NCBI GenBank assembly: GCA_026898455.1
Contig: JAPKLW010000041.1
Location: 384,412 to 448,411 of the forward strand
DNA from: Plectranthus barbatus
Lineage: Eukaryota > Streptophyta > Magnoliopsida > Lamiales > Lamiaceae
Reading direction: 5' to 3'
Length of the DNA: 64,000 bases
The first letter of the stretch is position 1; the number at the start of each line of letters is the position of its first letter. A model generated the notes under the pieces. That model was not told the DNA's origin, searched no databases, and saw only the letters and a list, made by a program, of their open reading frames with translations. Positions 33,127 to 43,845 of the stretch are shown here, one piece after another. The position numbers and the translations under genes were made by a program.

Positions 33127-34449
33127 GAGAGAGAGTGATGATCATATGAAAATAGTTTTTAGTATGAAAAATGAGAATAAATCTCAGCCATTGATCTTGT
33201 CATTTCAACGTTCAAAATCTATTTAATTACGTGTACATTTTTGGTCCATTATCCTGCATTGTTGTAATTTTAGATTTATAATATTTAAATAGTATCTGCC
33301 TTCATATTTGGTTAGATTTTTTATTCTTTTTTTCGTGTGATCTTATTTATGTTTCTTCCTTCTTCTTCGTTCGATTTGATTTTTATTTCTTCTTTCGATC
33401 AGGTTTTTTTCATTCTTTCTGGATTTCACATTTGTCTTCGCTGTTGTCTTTGTTATTTGAGGTTGTTATTGAGTTCAATTTTTTATTTTGGAGTTATGTC
33501 GTTTGAAGAAGTTATGATTGATCGCGGATCTGAAGGTAATTTCAGATTTTTGTTTCTCAGCTATTATTTTTTATTTGTGATTGTGTTATGTTTGTTTTGA
33601 TATTCTGTAATTTTTAGAGATGATTTGTGCTGGTTTTGGAATTGTAAACTTTACTTTATTGATTGTTCGTGCGTGAAGATAGTTAAAAAAAAATTTATCT
33701 ATTATTCATTTTTCTGTCTTTTTTATTCATTATAGTTTTATGAAATGTGCATTTTTTATCATGGTTTGTGAAATTTTTGTGTTGTGACATGTTCATTTTT
33801 AGGTTTATGTTATGCATTATTAGTGATAATTCATGCATTTTATTATATTACAGGTTCATTTATACCAAACTGTCTTCATGAGATGAAACCTTTAAAGGGG
33901 AGAGATTTTAGAACTCTTGATGATGATATTGAGTTTTATAAGGACTATGCTCGTATTGCTGCTTTGAAGAAGAAGATGTTTGAAGGTTTTTATGGACGAT
34001 CGGTTCCTAAAAATATTGAACAGCCTCCAGTTATTGTGAAAACCAAAGGCAGTGGAAGGCAAATCGCTTCAAGGAAGGAGAAAACTCTTAGAATTTTGGA
34101 TAAACCAATGAGAATGTGTGCTAAGTGTAAAATGATGAGCTATCGTGATTTAAGGAATTGTTTCAAAGTCAATAAGAATGTAACCAAAAATGCATGATAG
34201 CATTCTTATAGATGCACGTAGGATGGTAAAAAATGAACTTACGACAATTAATTCAATGTAATTTTATTTTTAGAATTCGTATTTATGTAAAAATGAAGTA
34301 AATCGAGCTTAAAATGCAGGTTTTTGTTTATTTTTGATAATGTATTTTTACTGATTTGACCTTTAATGCATGATATTGGGGGGAAATGTCGTGTTTTTTA
34401 AGTTCCTGAAATTTTTTTTACATAAGGATTTTTTTTACATGATCCCGTC
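33127..34449. mobile_element. (TA)n-bounded element I, carries FAR1-like mini-gene
   Basis: Lies between (TA)n runs at about 33117-33126 and 34450-34467. The left end reads GAGAGTGATGATCATATGAA; the right end read inverted is GACGGGATCATGTAAA. Both share GATCAT(A)TG with the ends of the neighbouring units, but the terminal inverted repeat is weak. It contains a two-exon reading frame (33496-34197). Confidence 0.5.
33496..34197 (+). CDS. Small two-exon FAR1-like gene (FAR1/MULE-derived)
   Basis: Exon 1 is 33496-33535 (ATG TCG TTT ... GAAG), followed by GT at 33536. The intron ends in TTATATTACAG at 33853. Exon 2 is 33854-34197. The exons join in frame to give 127 residues. Residues ~24-49 (KPLKGRDFRTLDDDIEFYKD) resemble the start of the FAR1/FHY3 DNA-binding region. 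Residues ~76-116 (KTKGSGRQIASRKEK...MCAKCKMMSYRDLRNC) resemble the C-terminal zinc-knuckle end of FAR1-related proteins, with C102, C105 and C116 kept but the usual His replaced. The whole MULE-transposase-like centre and SWIM core are absent, so this looks like an internally deleted FAR1/MULE-type gene. FAR1 proteins are transposase-derived plant regulators. Function here is unproven; it may be an expressed mini-protein or a relic. Confidence 0.6.
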
Positions 34450-34513
34450 TATATATATATATATATAGAGAGAGAGAATGGATCATGTAAACAAAAATTC
34501 TCCTGTAAGAAAA

Positions 34514-34692
34514 AAGAATGAATCTTATTGATTAGGTCTAAATAAATCAATGGTTGGTATACAATCAAACAACAAGTAAAACAGAATCGAGCTATTGCTT
34601 GATTGTATTTTAGTTGTTGCTTGATTATGTTACAGTTGCTGCTTGATCGTATATCAACCATTGATTTACTGAGATCTAATGAATCAGATTCA
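34514..34692. mobile_element. (TA)n-associated MITE-like element II
   Basis: A ~180-bp unit with ~50-bp imperfect terminal inverted repeats: 34514-34565 (AATGAATCTTATTGATTAGG...TACAATCAA) against the inverse of 34641-34692. (TA)n follows on the right (34693-34702). On the left, 34468-34513 is an inverted copy of the end of element I across the (TA)n. Non-coding. Confidence 0.65.
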
Positions 34693-34702
34693 TATATATA
34701 TA

Positions 34703-36678
34703 GGGAGTGATCATATGAGAACCAGCCTTACCATGTGAAAATAAGAACTAATCTTATCCGTCCAAATCATGAAATCAATAGCTTAGATTTAATTTCGTCT
34801 GCTAGGCATTATTGTTTGTACTGACTTTCATTATTGTAAAATGAGGGGTAATTTTGTACTTACATGAATTCAAATTTCTTTAGAATCTTAATTTAAAGCT
34901 TGCGATCTTTCTTTCCTTTGCGATTTGCGATTTGCGATCTTCATTCCTTCTGTGATTATATATTTTCTTCATTCATTCTCTCTGTGAAATCTGCTAGTCA
35001 TTGTCTGCGTTCGTTATTGTTTGTGTTCGTCATCGTCTGAGTTCGTCATCATCGTCGGCGAGTTATGGATCCTTTGAAAGGTAAGAATAAATAAATTCCA
35101 CCTGTTACGTAATAGAATCAGTTGTTTTCTAATATGATGTTCGATCATTAGTTATCAGATTATGGTGATAGAATCGAAGATTCATTGTATAGGTTATTGA
35201 TGATTTGTTTCCAGATTTTGAATTAGGTTTCGTAGATTGCTGTTTATGGTTTGGTGTTTTCACTCTTAATTGTTAAATTTGAAGATGTGCATTATATATC
35301 GTTATGAATTGCAATATATATTTGTAGTACTTATGTTATATATGAAAGAGTGATTATTAGTTTACGTACTTTCAAATTTGTTTTATATTTGCATTATATA
35401 ATGTTATGACTTGCACTACTGTTTTGTATTAGTTGCATTATATGTGAGTCAGTTATAATTAGTTTATGAAGGTTCTGTTCCGTTATGAGAATTCATTATA
35501 TAGTGTAAATACATGCATTATGTTTTGTTATGAATTGCATTATATATTTGTAGTACTTAGGTTATATCTGAAAGAGTGATTATTAGTTTACGTACTTTCA
35601 ATTTTTTTATATCTGCATTATATAATGTTATGGCTTGCATTGTTGTTTTGTAATAGTTGCATTATATGTGAGTCAGTTATAATTAGTTTATGGAGGTTCT
35701 ATTCCGTTATGAGAATTCATTATATAGTGTAAATACATGCATTATATAGTTATGAATCTTGCATTATATGTTATAAATTTCAAATTAAATTCATGTTTTT
35801 TTCTATACAAATTCGTTTGTTCCAAAGTGTGATAACACAACACCAAGCAGATGTATAGCATAGCTGATGTGGTGTGCCTTGTTGGCAATGTGAGATTGTT
35901 GAGATCTTGGAGGCTCACCATCTCTCACAGACTAAGCATCCCTTGGTCAAAGTCTTCCTTGACTTCAGCTAGCTCTTTACATAAACTCTGTATAAGATTG
36001 AGAGTTAGCTATGTTGAGATTGATGATTGAGGAGGTTCTGTCCCTTGTTTGTTCCACAATGGATTGTATTGCTTTTATTGTATTGTTTTGTTTATTTGTC
36101 AACCCTCATTCTTGCAACTTGTGATGTTTCTGGAAGAGGTTCAATGGGTGATTGTAACTTATTTTTAATTACAATTTTATTCGCAAGCCACAATTTATGT
36201 TGCTTTTGCACATTCATTTTTAATTAATTAAAGAAGAAAGAACACATTGAAATTATATTAACACATTTTTTAAGTTCTACATATAATGATAATATTTGTA
36301 GTACAGCCATAAACTATATAATGCAGGTATGTTTTGTTTGATGAAACCCACTATTTTGAATTATTACACATGTTAGTAATATTTGTGTATTCGTGTGAAA
36401 TTAGAGGGATAATATATAATGATAGTATCTTCTCTATATAATGATAGTTTGTGAACTTTATAATGCATGTACGTTGTATTTGTATTAAGAATATTATAAT
36501 TCAAGGGAAAATTTTAATTATAAGCGAAAAGACTAAATTGCCCAATAATACAAATTTTTAAAGAAAAAATGACCGTCTTTTTTTTTATGAGATCTGGACC
36601 GTTTATTCAGCGAGATCTATGGTTGTGATTGGTTCTTAGTTTTTATGGTAAGAGGGGTTCTCACTAGATCGCATCCCC
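34703..36678. mobile_element. (TA)n-bounded element III
   Basis: Left end GGGAGTGATCATATGAGAAC and right end (inverted) GGGGATGCGATCTAGTGAGAAC share an imperfect ~50-bp inverted repeat that includes CTTACCATGTGAAAATAAGAAC. Inside are a TC-rich stretch with a possible first exon (ATGGATCCTTTGAAAG then GTAAGA, near 35065), a 2-copy tandem duplication (35301-35748) and many GCATTATA motifs. No complete gene. Confidence 0.6.
35301..35748. repeat. Tandem duplication of a ~224-bp unit
   Basis: Copies at 35301-35526 and 35527-35748 start GTTATGAATTGCA and are closely similar throughout (for example GTGAGTCAGTTATAATTAG in both). Confidence 0.8.
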
Positions 36679-36704
36679 ATATATATATATATATATATAT
36701 ATAT
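36679..36704. repeat. (TA)n microsatellite joining elements III and IV
   Basis: A pure TA/AT run that directly links the right end of element III to the left end of element IV. Confidence 0.9.
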
Positions 36705-38124
36705 GGATGCGATCCAGTGAGAACCACTCTTACCATAAGAAATAAGAATCAATTTTCGCCATTGATTTTGATGAATGAACGCTCAGGATTTTACTAAAAT
36801 TTTCGGTCATTTTATCTCAAAAAACCTGCATTATAGGGTATTTTTGTCATTTTGTACTTATTTAAGATTCTGTTTGCATATTCTATCTCGACATGCATTA
36901 TATATCTAACGAACATGCATTATATGGATAAGAAACATGCATTATATACCTAACAAACATCTTCCTGCATTATAATATGGTATTACTCTTATTTTAGAAC
37001 AATATTACTATCTTTATACGACATTACTTCCTCTATTATATATAATATTACTTTTATTTTAGAGAAAAATTATATTATCTTCATTATAATGCATATGTTA
37101 TTACTATATAATAACAACTGCAAATATAATGATGAATGATGATTTCCCTGAAATAAACATGTTGCATTTTATCTATCATATTCTGCATTATATACTATAA
37201 CTTCATGCATTTTATTGTGCAACTGCATTCATTATATAAGAATTCGTGTACTGTTACGAGAATTATGCATAATATACATGATATTACTTTTATTTTAGAG
37301 AAAATTATATTACTTTCATTATAATGCATATGTTATTAATATATAATATATAACAAATGCAAATATAATGATGAATAATGATTTTGCTGAAAAAACATGT
37401 ATTTTATCTATATATTTTGCATTATATAATATAATTTCAAGCATTATATTGTGCTATTGTATTCATTATATAACTTCATGCATTATATTGACCTCGACAT
37501 GCATTATATACCTAACAAATATGCAATATATAATATAGTAATATAAATTTACAAAATATAACAAAAAAATACATAATTAAAAACAAGTAATATATGATCA
37601 ACTTTTATAACAACTATGATATTATCTACACTATGCAAAGATAATGAATTTAAATTTTTTTTTTGATCTTGCAGGAAAAAAATTATTGCATTTTATCTAT
37701 CATATTCTGCATTATATAGTATAACTTCAAGCATTATATTGTGCAACTCCATTCATTATATAAGAATTCGTGTACTATTATGAGAATTATGCATATAATC
37801 ACAAATTTTTATTTTTTACGGTGATTTTTAAATCGAAACATATGCAATAGGGATTTCGTTTGAAAGATAATTAAATTACCTTTAATTTAATATATGATAC
37901 ATTAAAAAATAATCTAAATAGAAGGAGATATGATCATTTAAAGATTTAGGATGATTTTAGAGAAGAGAGAAAGAAATATTACAAAATTACCCTTTAATGC
38001 AAGTTTTACTAAACTATAATGCAGACGGGATTTATTTAGTCTTGAACGTTGGATCACCAATTGAATGGCCGAGATTAGTTCTTATTTTCATATGGTAAGG
38101 GGAGTTCTCATATGATTACTCCCC
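36705..38124. mobile_element. (TA)n-bounded element IV
   Basis: Left end GGATGCGATCCAGTGAGAAC...CTTACCATAAGAAATAAGAA; right end (inverted) GGGGAGTAATCATATGAGAACT then CCCTTACCATATGAAAATAA. These form an imperfect ~50-bp inverted repeat of the same family as element III. The interior is very AT-rich, with about 12 copies of GCATTATA and no gene. Confidence 0.65.
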
Positions 38125-38146
38125 TATATATATATATATATATATA

Positions 38147-38422
38147 GGTCTGATCATATGAGAATAGTTGTTAACGTGAGAACATGAGAATAGAAATGAA
38201 GTAATTTTAAGATAAAATGAACAAAAATGAAGATAAAAATGAACAATATTTTAGAAAAACTGAAGGCTAAAAAGTACAATGAATGAAATCGAAGATAAAG
38301 TGAAAATGAAGTATTTTGAGGTTAAAATGAATATTTTTTCACTGAATGATTTTGATGTTAAAATGAAGTATAGCGAGGATATAATGTAGTATTCTCATAT
38401 TCTCTATTCTCACTGGATTAAG
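38147..38422. mobile_element. (TA)n-bounded MITE-like element V
   Basis: About 276 bp between (TA)n runs (about 38125-38146 and 38423-38449). Left end GGTCTGATCATATGAGAATAG; right end inverted GGCTTAATCCAGTGAGAATAG. The interior is rich in AAAATGAA. Non-coding. Confidence 0.65.
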
Positions 38423-38449
38423 CCTATATATATATATATATATATATAT

Positions 38450-39307
38450 ATTTTCAAAGGTGTGCATACATAATTACATATAACTCCCTGTAGCATTGTG
38501 TCACAATTTTCCAACACACGAAGATTCGGCACATTCACATCATCTGCGTATAATAGAGTAAAATTAGGAATGGAGATTACTTCTACCATCACGTAAGAAT
38601 AAATTTCTTGTCCAACAACTTATCTTCTTTTTTCTTTTAGTTTATCCTTTTGATCTACATGCACCGCATTCTATTCCAAATCCATTCATAGTTTTGTGGA
38701 GGTGATTCTCAATAAAGAGATATATCTACAACTTTTGATGATTTTTATTCTTGTTTCAAGATTTATGTCGAATCTTGAGAAATTGAAATCTACATCAATC
38801 CCCACCAGGTCGATCTATTTACAACATATACGAGTGATTTGGGGTGAAGATGATAATCTTATTATATAACATTAATATGACAATCTATTAATTTCAGACG
38901 AATTCAAATATTTTGTTTTTAGATATCCGCAATTATTATTGATAAAATCCTTGGTATAATAAAAACTTCTCGAATAAAATCATGAAATAGCGACAGGGTT
39001 ATTTTGGGTTATTTAGAGTGACGGAGCAACAATAGTATAAGGACATGATTTTTAACATTCTGTCGGTGTTTTGCGGAAACTTTTGGGAAAAAATTTAGCA
39101 ACAGATTAACAATTGAATAGCTAAATAATTCTTAGCTATGGAACTATAAGATCATAAAACTAAAGAAAATAAAAGTCAAAGTAGCTAGACGACGATAATC
39201 GTGTTGGCTATATGGTCACATATTACTATCTTATTATTTTTATAATATCTTAATGATAAACAATAATATAAATATATTAAAAATAAATATAATTTATAGA
39301 TGTGACA
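38450..39307. other. AT-rich spacer between (TA)n elements
   Basis: I see no inverted-repeat termini, domain or gene in this stretch. Confidence 0.5.
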
Positions 39308-39323
39308 TAATATATATATATAT

Positions 39324-40119
39324 GTAGAGTAGTGATGATATGTTAAATCCTTTTTCCATGTTGAATAGGAAAGAATCTGGATCGTTTATTTTGTTGATCC
39401 GATGGTTATGATATTTCAAAATTTATTAGATAAATATGGTAATTAGGGTATCTTAGTAATTTAACCTTTAAAATTGAGTAACCATCACTTATATTTCCTT
39501 AGATCTAAATATTCTCTCTCCATACAATATAATTAAACGATTATATCTTTCTCGATTCAAATCTACTTTTAACGTATCAAATATCAAATTAAAGGTATTT
39601 TTACGACGATTCTTATGATATTCATATTGCATATGTTGAAGTTAGAAGATTTGCACGAAACTCTTGATTTTATATTCTGCTAGTATATGTTCTTCATTAT
39701 ATTTACGTTCAAGATAAAAAAATGCATCAATTACGCATATAAAAATGTTCCTAAATATCTATATTTTTTTTGCATCAAATGAAGCATTCTTAACTTGAAC
39801 AAGATGCATTTTTGTTCTAAAGTATACACATTGTGTATTCATATTGAACACATTTTTTTCAATGATTATATGCTGAATTTTTATGCCCGAAATATTGCAT
39901 TTTATACATCGAACGTATGCATATTATGATTTATGAACTGCGTGAAATGAGATTTCTGAATATATATTTTTCTCATTTTCGTCCTTGAATGGTAGATGAT
40001 AACACAAATAATGCACTGGAATTGGGACGGATTTAAATTGATAACATGCGTTGATTTTGATTTTTATTGATCTAAATTTATTCCTATTTAACACCAGAGA
40101 AGACTTTAACACATAATCA

Positions 40120-40125
<6 letters not shown>
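39324..40125. mobile_element. (TA)n-bounded element VI
   Basis: About 800 bp. Left end GTAGAGTAGTGATGATATGT; right end inverted AGGGTAGTGATTATGTGTTA. The inverted similarity continues over ~50 bases (TTGAATAGGAAAGAAT against TTAAATAGGAATAAAT). It is bounded on the right by a long (TA)n run (40126-40171). No gene. Confidence 0.65.

Positions 40126-40171
<46 letters not shown>
40126..40171. repeat. (TA)n microsatellite joining elements VI and VII
   Basis: About 46 bases of pure TA repeat between two inverted-repeat elements. Confidence 0.9.
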
Positions 40172-40173
<2 letters not shown>

Positions 40174-40448
40174 TTCACTTAAGTGCTAAAATTAAAGTTT
40201 GTGCTAAATAAGAATGAATCTCAGCCCTTGAATTGATAGCATCAATGGTTGAGATTAAAGCATAAAGATTAAGAAATTAAGCATAATTTCTGTTCATGCT
40301 TAATTGCTTTATAAAATTAAGCATGATTTATAAAGCAAAAAGCATAAAATCTTGGAAAATGTTTTAATCTCAACAATTGAATTTTTTAGATGAATGGTGT
40401 AGATCCATTCCTATTTAGCACAAACTAATTTTTAGTATATGAATCACT

Positions 40449-40451
<3 letters not shown>
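40172..40451. mobile_element. (TA)n-bounded MITE-like element VII
   Basis: About 280 bp. Left end GATTCACTTAAGTGCTAAA with TTTGTGCTAAATAAGAATGA; right end inverted GGGAGTGATTCATATACTAA with TTTGTGCTAAATAGGAATGG. This is a clear ~50-bp terminal inverted repeat. Bounded by (TA)n at 40126-40171 and about 40452-40483. Non-coding. Confidence 0.75.
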
Positions 40452-40483
<32 letters not shown>

Positions 40484-40484
<1 letters not shown>

Positions 40485-40994
40485 CGAGAGAGAGAGCGCG
40501 CCATATTCACACCCCTCTCAATTTAAGATTAGAATAAATATGGACCCTTAATTTTAAATATTCTTTAACTCGGATTGACTCTTCAAAATAAAAAAAAAAT
40601 ATTTTTATTTTCATTTATGATTTAGGACATTTAAGTAACTTAAACATGGGGACCACACAAAATTTAATAATCTCTTTCATCTCAATTTCATGTGTTTTTT
40701 TCATCTACATATTCTCGCTCCTCTAACTTCTTCATAAAACTTTAAATAATCAAATCTCACTAAATTTAAATTATTTTTGCACGTACTGTATATCGAAATA
40801 AAGGTTATTTAATCATCTTTCAAATAAAATCACTATTGCATCTATTCGAATAAGATAATCGTAGAAAAAAATAAGATACTGCAACTATAAAGATGTAGAT
40901 AAAATCTATTGAGTTTTAATAGAACTTAGTGGCTGAAGACCAAGCATAGAAAAAATAAGATACTGCAACTATAAAGATGTAGATTAAATAAATC
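40484..40994. mobile_element. (TA)n-bounded element VIII, left part only
   Basis: Begins after (TA)n with GCGAGAGAGAGAGCGCGCC and ACACCCCTCTCAATTTAAG. Its right end is not seen before copia copy C. An ~85-bp tandem duplication (TACTGCAACTATAAAGATGT at about 40876 and again at about 40961) lies at its right edge. No gene. Confidence 0.4.
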
Positions 40995-42247
40995 AGGCGA
41001 ACCTAGGTATGCTCCTACAAACTTAATTGCAATAGATGGATTTTTGGAATACCTCAACTCCTGCGGATTGAATACGGCAGTAGATTGTAGATGGTGTTCC
41101 TACAGATCTGATCTTCTGATTTGTTCCCTTGCTCGATCCAGAAATCTAGTGAGGATACGCTACCGGATCTTCAATCGCCCACTCTCTCAATTCTCTCTAG
41201 GGTTTCTGATTTGAAACTTCAAAACTTATGTGGGAAAGGAAAGATTTATCTATTTATATAGATCTAGAGAATGGGCTATTAGGGTTTAATAAACCCTAAT
41301 GGGCTCTGAGCAATGTTGGGCCAGACCAGGGATAAAATGCAAATAATAAAGTGGGCCTCCTATTAATTAGTTTCATGTTCAACCCAGAACATAATTAATT
41401 AATAAACATTAATTCATGCCACCAGATAATTAATGTTGACCTACCCTTTATTACCACGTTATTAGGAACGGGTTGCATGGACTTGGTTAATCCCCTTATT
41501 TAAGGTTTCAGACATTCATTAATTAATTCAGCATATGACAATTAGCTGTAATTAATTAACCTATTATTATTCCTGAGTAGTACCACTCAACCCTTATCGC
41601 TTATGCTTGAATCAATGATTCAGCCTGCAAGACTTAGCATAACGAGCCTCGTGAGCTTCCCAAGGAATGTCACCATCCTGAAATGGATATGGTTATCTAA
41701 ATCCAGCCTGAGGAAACCCCACACAAACTGCCATCACCCAAGATGAAGATATAAGAGTACATGTAAGACTCTCCACCATAGCAAGTCAAAGTGACAGTCA
41801 ACCCATGTGTGCCCCTCAGCTTTCAATAGACTTTAGATCCGACCAAGTTACCGAGATCTTTACTCATTCATATGTCAAGTAGAATGGTTCATCTCATTGT
41901 TTATCCTATCAATACATTGAGATGTATTGGTCACACAAAACAGTCAAGATAAACCACTTATGGACTTGTGTGCCGCAGCCTAAACCGACAACTAAACCAA
42001 AAAACTATCTTAGCTATGATAACTGTTTGTATCTCACTAGGTTGAACGATCTATATGATCTTCTGTGATCTGTTACACACCGTGTGATCTCCCTATCGAC
42101 GAGATAACTGGATGTGTTTGTTTGCATCGTATGATTGTTAATTCAGACAGGAGATGTTTATTCCAAGTCATTAATGATTACCAGTATATCAAACATAACG
42201 TTTCCCAATATACCAATCATAATGCTTTTATGTATACCATTCCAACA
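40995..42247 (-). repeat. 3' LTR of copy C, outer end truncated
   Basis: The plus strand ends ATTCCAACA at 42247 next to the inverted polypurine tract. Leftward it is homologous to the copy A LTR until about 40995; the last ~100 bases of the LTR, including the TG/CA end, are missing. A minus-strand TATATAAATA lies at 41252-41261. Confidence 0.8.
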
Positions 42248-42351
42248 ATCTCCCACTTATACTACTCAAAGCATTATACCATTACTTTCCACAGTATAAC
42301 ATGTGTCTATTATAATCTAGCTATTACATTTGGTCACCAGGTGGCCGGCAT

Positions 42352-43836
42352 CTACCTCAGTCCTTGTATGCCTTCTGTGGTAAGCCCTTTGTAAATGGAT
42401 CCGCTAGATTTTCCTTTGTGTCAGTCTTCTCTATTAGCACATCGCCCCTCGCTACGATTTCTCGTATGATGTGATACTTTCTCTCTATGTGCTTTTAGGC
42501 CTTGTGAGTTCTCGGTTCCTTAGAGTTTGATACTGCACCAACATTATCACAATATACCATGATCGTCTTGGGCAAACTCTGAACAATATCTTACTCTTGG
42601 AGGTAGTTCCGGAGCCATACTGCTTCTTTAGAAGCCTCTGAAGCTGCTACATACTCAGCTTCCATGGTGGAGTCCGCGATACATTTCTATTTGGCACTCC
42701 TCCATGATACAGCTCCACCTCCCAAGGTGAACACATAGCCCGGGGTCGATCTCTTCTCATCCTGGTCCGCCTGGAAATCTGAATTCGTATAACCCACAGG
42801 GCACAAATTCTCACACCGATAAACAAGACAATAGTCTCGAGTTCTTTTCAGATACTTGAAAATATGATTGACAGTAGTCCAGTGCGCCTGTCCAGGGTTA
42901 GATTGATATATGGTCACCATGCCCACGACATAACATATATCTGGCCTCGTACATAGCATCGCATACATGAGACTTCCCACTGCTGAAGCATATGATACTT
43001 TAGCCATCTCATCCTTCTCGTCTTCTTTTGCAAGGCATTGTGCCTTAGACAGAGGAACACCATGTCTGAAAGGTAGCAATCCTTTTCTGGCATTTTACGT
43101 GCTAAAACGAGCAATCGCAGTATCAATATAAGCGGCCTGAGACAAGCTTAACATCCTCTTCATGCGATCACGCAAGACTTTAATCCCAAGGAAGTATGCA
43201 GCGTCTCCTAGGTCCTTCATTTGAAACTGTTCGGATAACCCTCTCTTTATGTCTGACAACACCTTCACAATGTTGCCGAATAGAAGAATGTCATCTACAT
43301 AAAGTGCAAGGAATACCGCGCATCCGTTGACGCGTAATCGGTACACAACTTTTGATTTTGCACTGTGAAAATCCATAGGATTTAATCACATCATCAAAAC
43401 ATTTGTTCCATGACCGTGAAGCTTGTTTAAGTCCATACAAGGACTTCCTTAGCTTCAAGACAAGATGCTCTTCACCATCCTTCACATAACCCTCTGGCTG
43501 CTGCATATAGATGTCACGACCTTCGTCAAGGTACCCGTTTAAAAAAATGGTTTTGACATCCATCTGCCAGATCTCTATGTCCATATGTGCTGCTCTGGAT
43601 AGAAGAATTCAAATGGATTTGGGCATGCCTCCCGGTGAGAAGGTCTCGTCATAGTCAATGCCCTCCTTTTGACTATAACCCTTCGCCACCAACCTGGCTT
43701 TAAAAGCTGTTATTTCTCCTTTTGAACCTTTCTTCTGTTTGTATACCCATTTGCAACCTATGGCCCGTAAGCCATCTGGTAGCGTAGACTTCTGGTATAC
43801 ATCCATAATGGTAATTGATTCAATTTCTGAATCCAT
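42352..43836 (-). pseudogene. Copy C reverse transcriptase and RNase H (broken)
   Basis: Minus-strand frames with high similarity to copy A: CKWVYKQKKGSKGE and FKARLVAKGYS (43609-43836), MDVKTIFLNGYL and LYGLKQASRSWN (43291-43584), the catalytic YVDDILLFGN box near 43290-43310, then RNase H with CTRPDICYVVGMV and NSDFQADQDEKRSTPGY (42687-43079), ending at the stop near 42352. At least three frame changes (near 43590, 43340 and 43090) and a stop near 42687 inactivate it. Catalytic residues of the polymerase are still present. Confidence 0.87.
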
Positions 43837-43845
43837 GGCATTTTG

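Noticed and set aside
33784..33853. Upstream extension of the FAR1-like frame (hydrophobic N-terminus)
   Set aside because: It lies in the intron defined by GT at 33536 and AG at 33853; splicing gives a better N-terminus.
35287..37750. Regularly recurring GCATTATA motifs as a possible CRISPR array
   Set aside because: Irregular spacing, short AT-rich motif, plant nuclear context.
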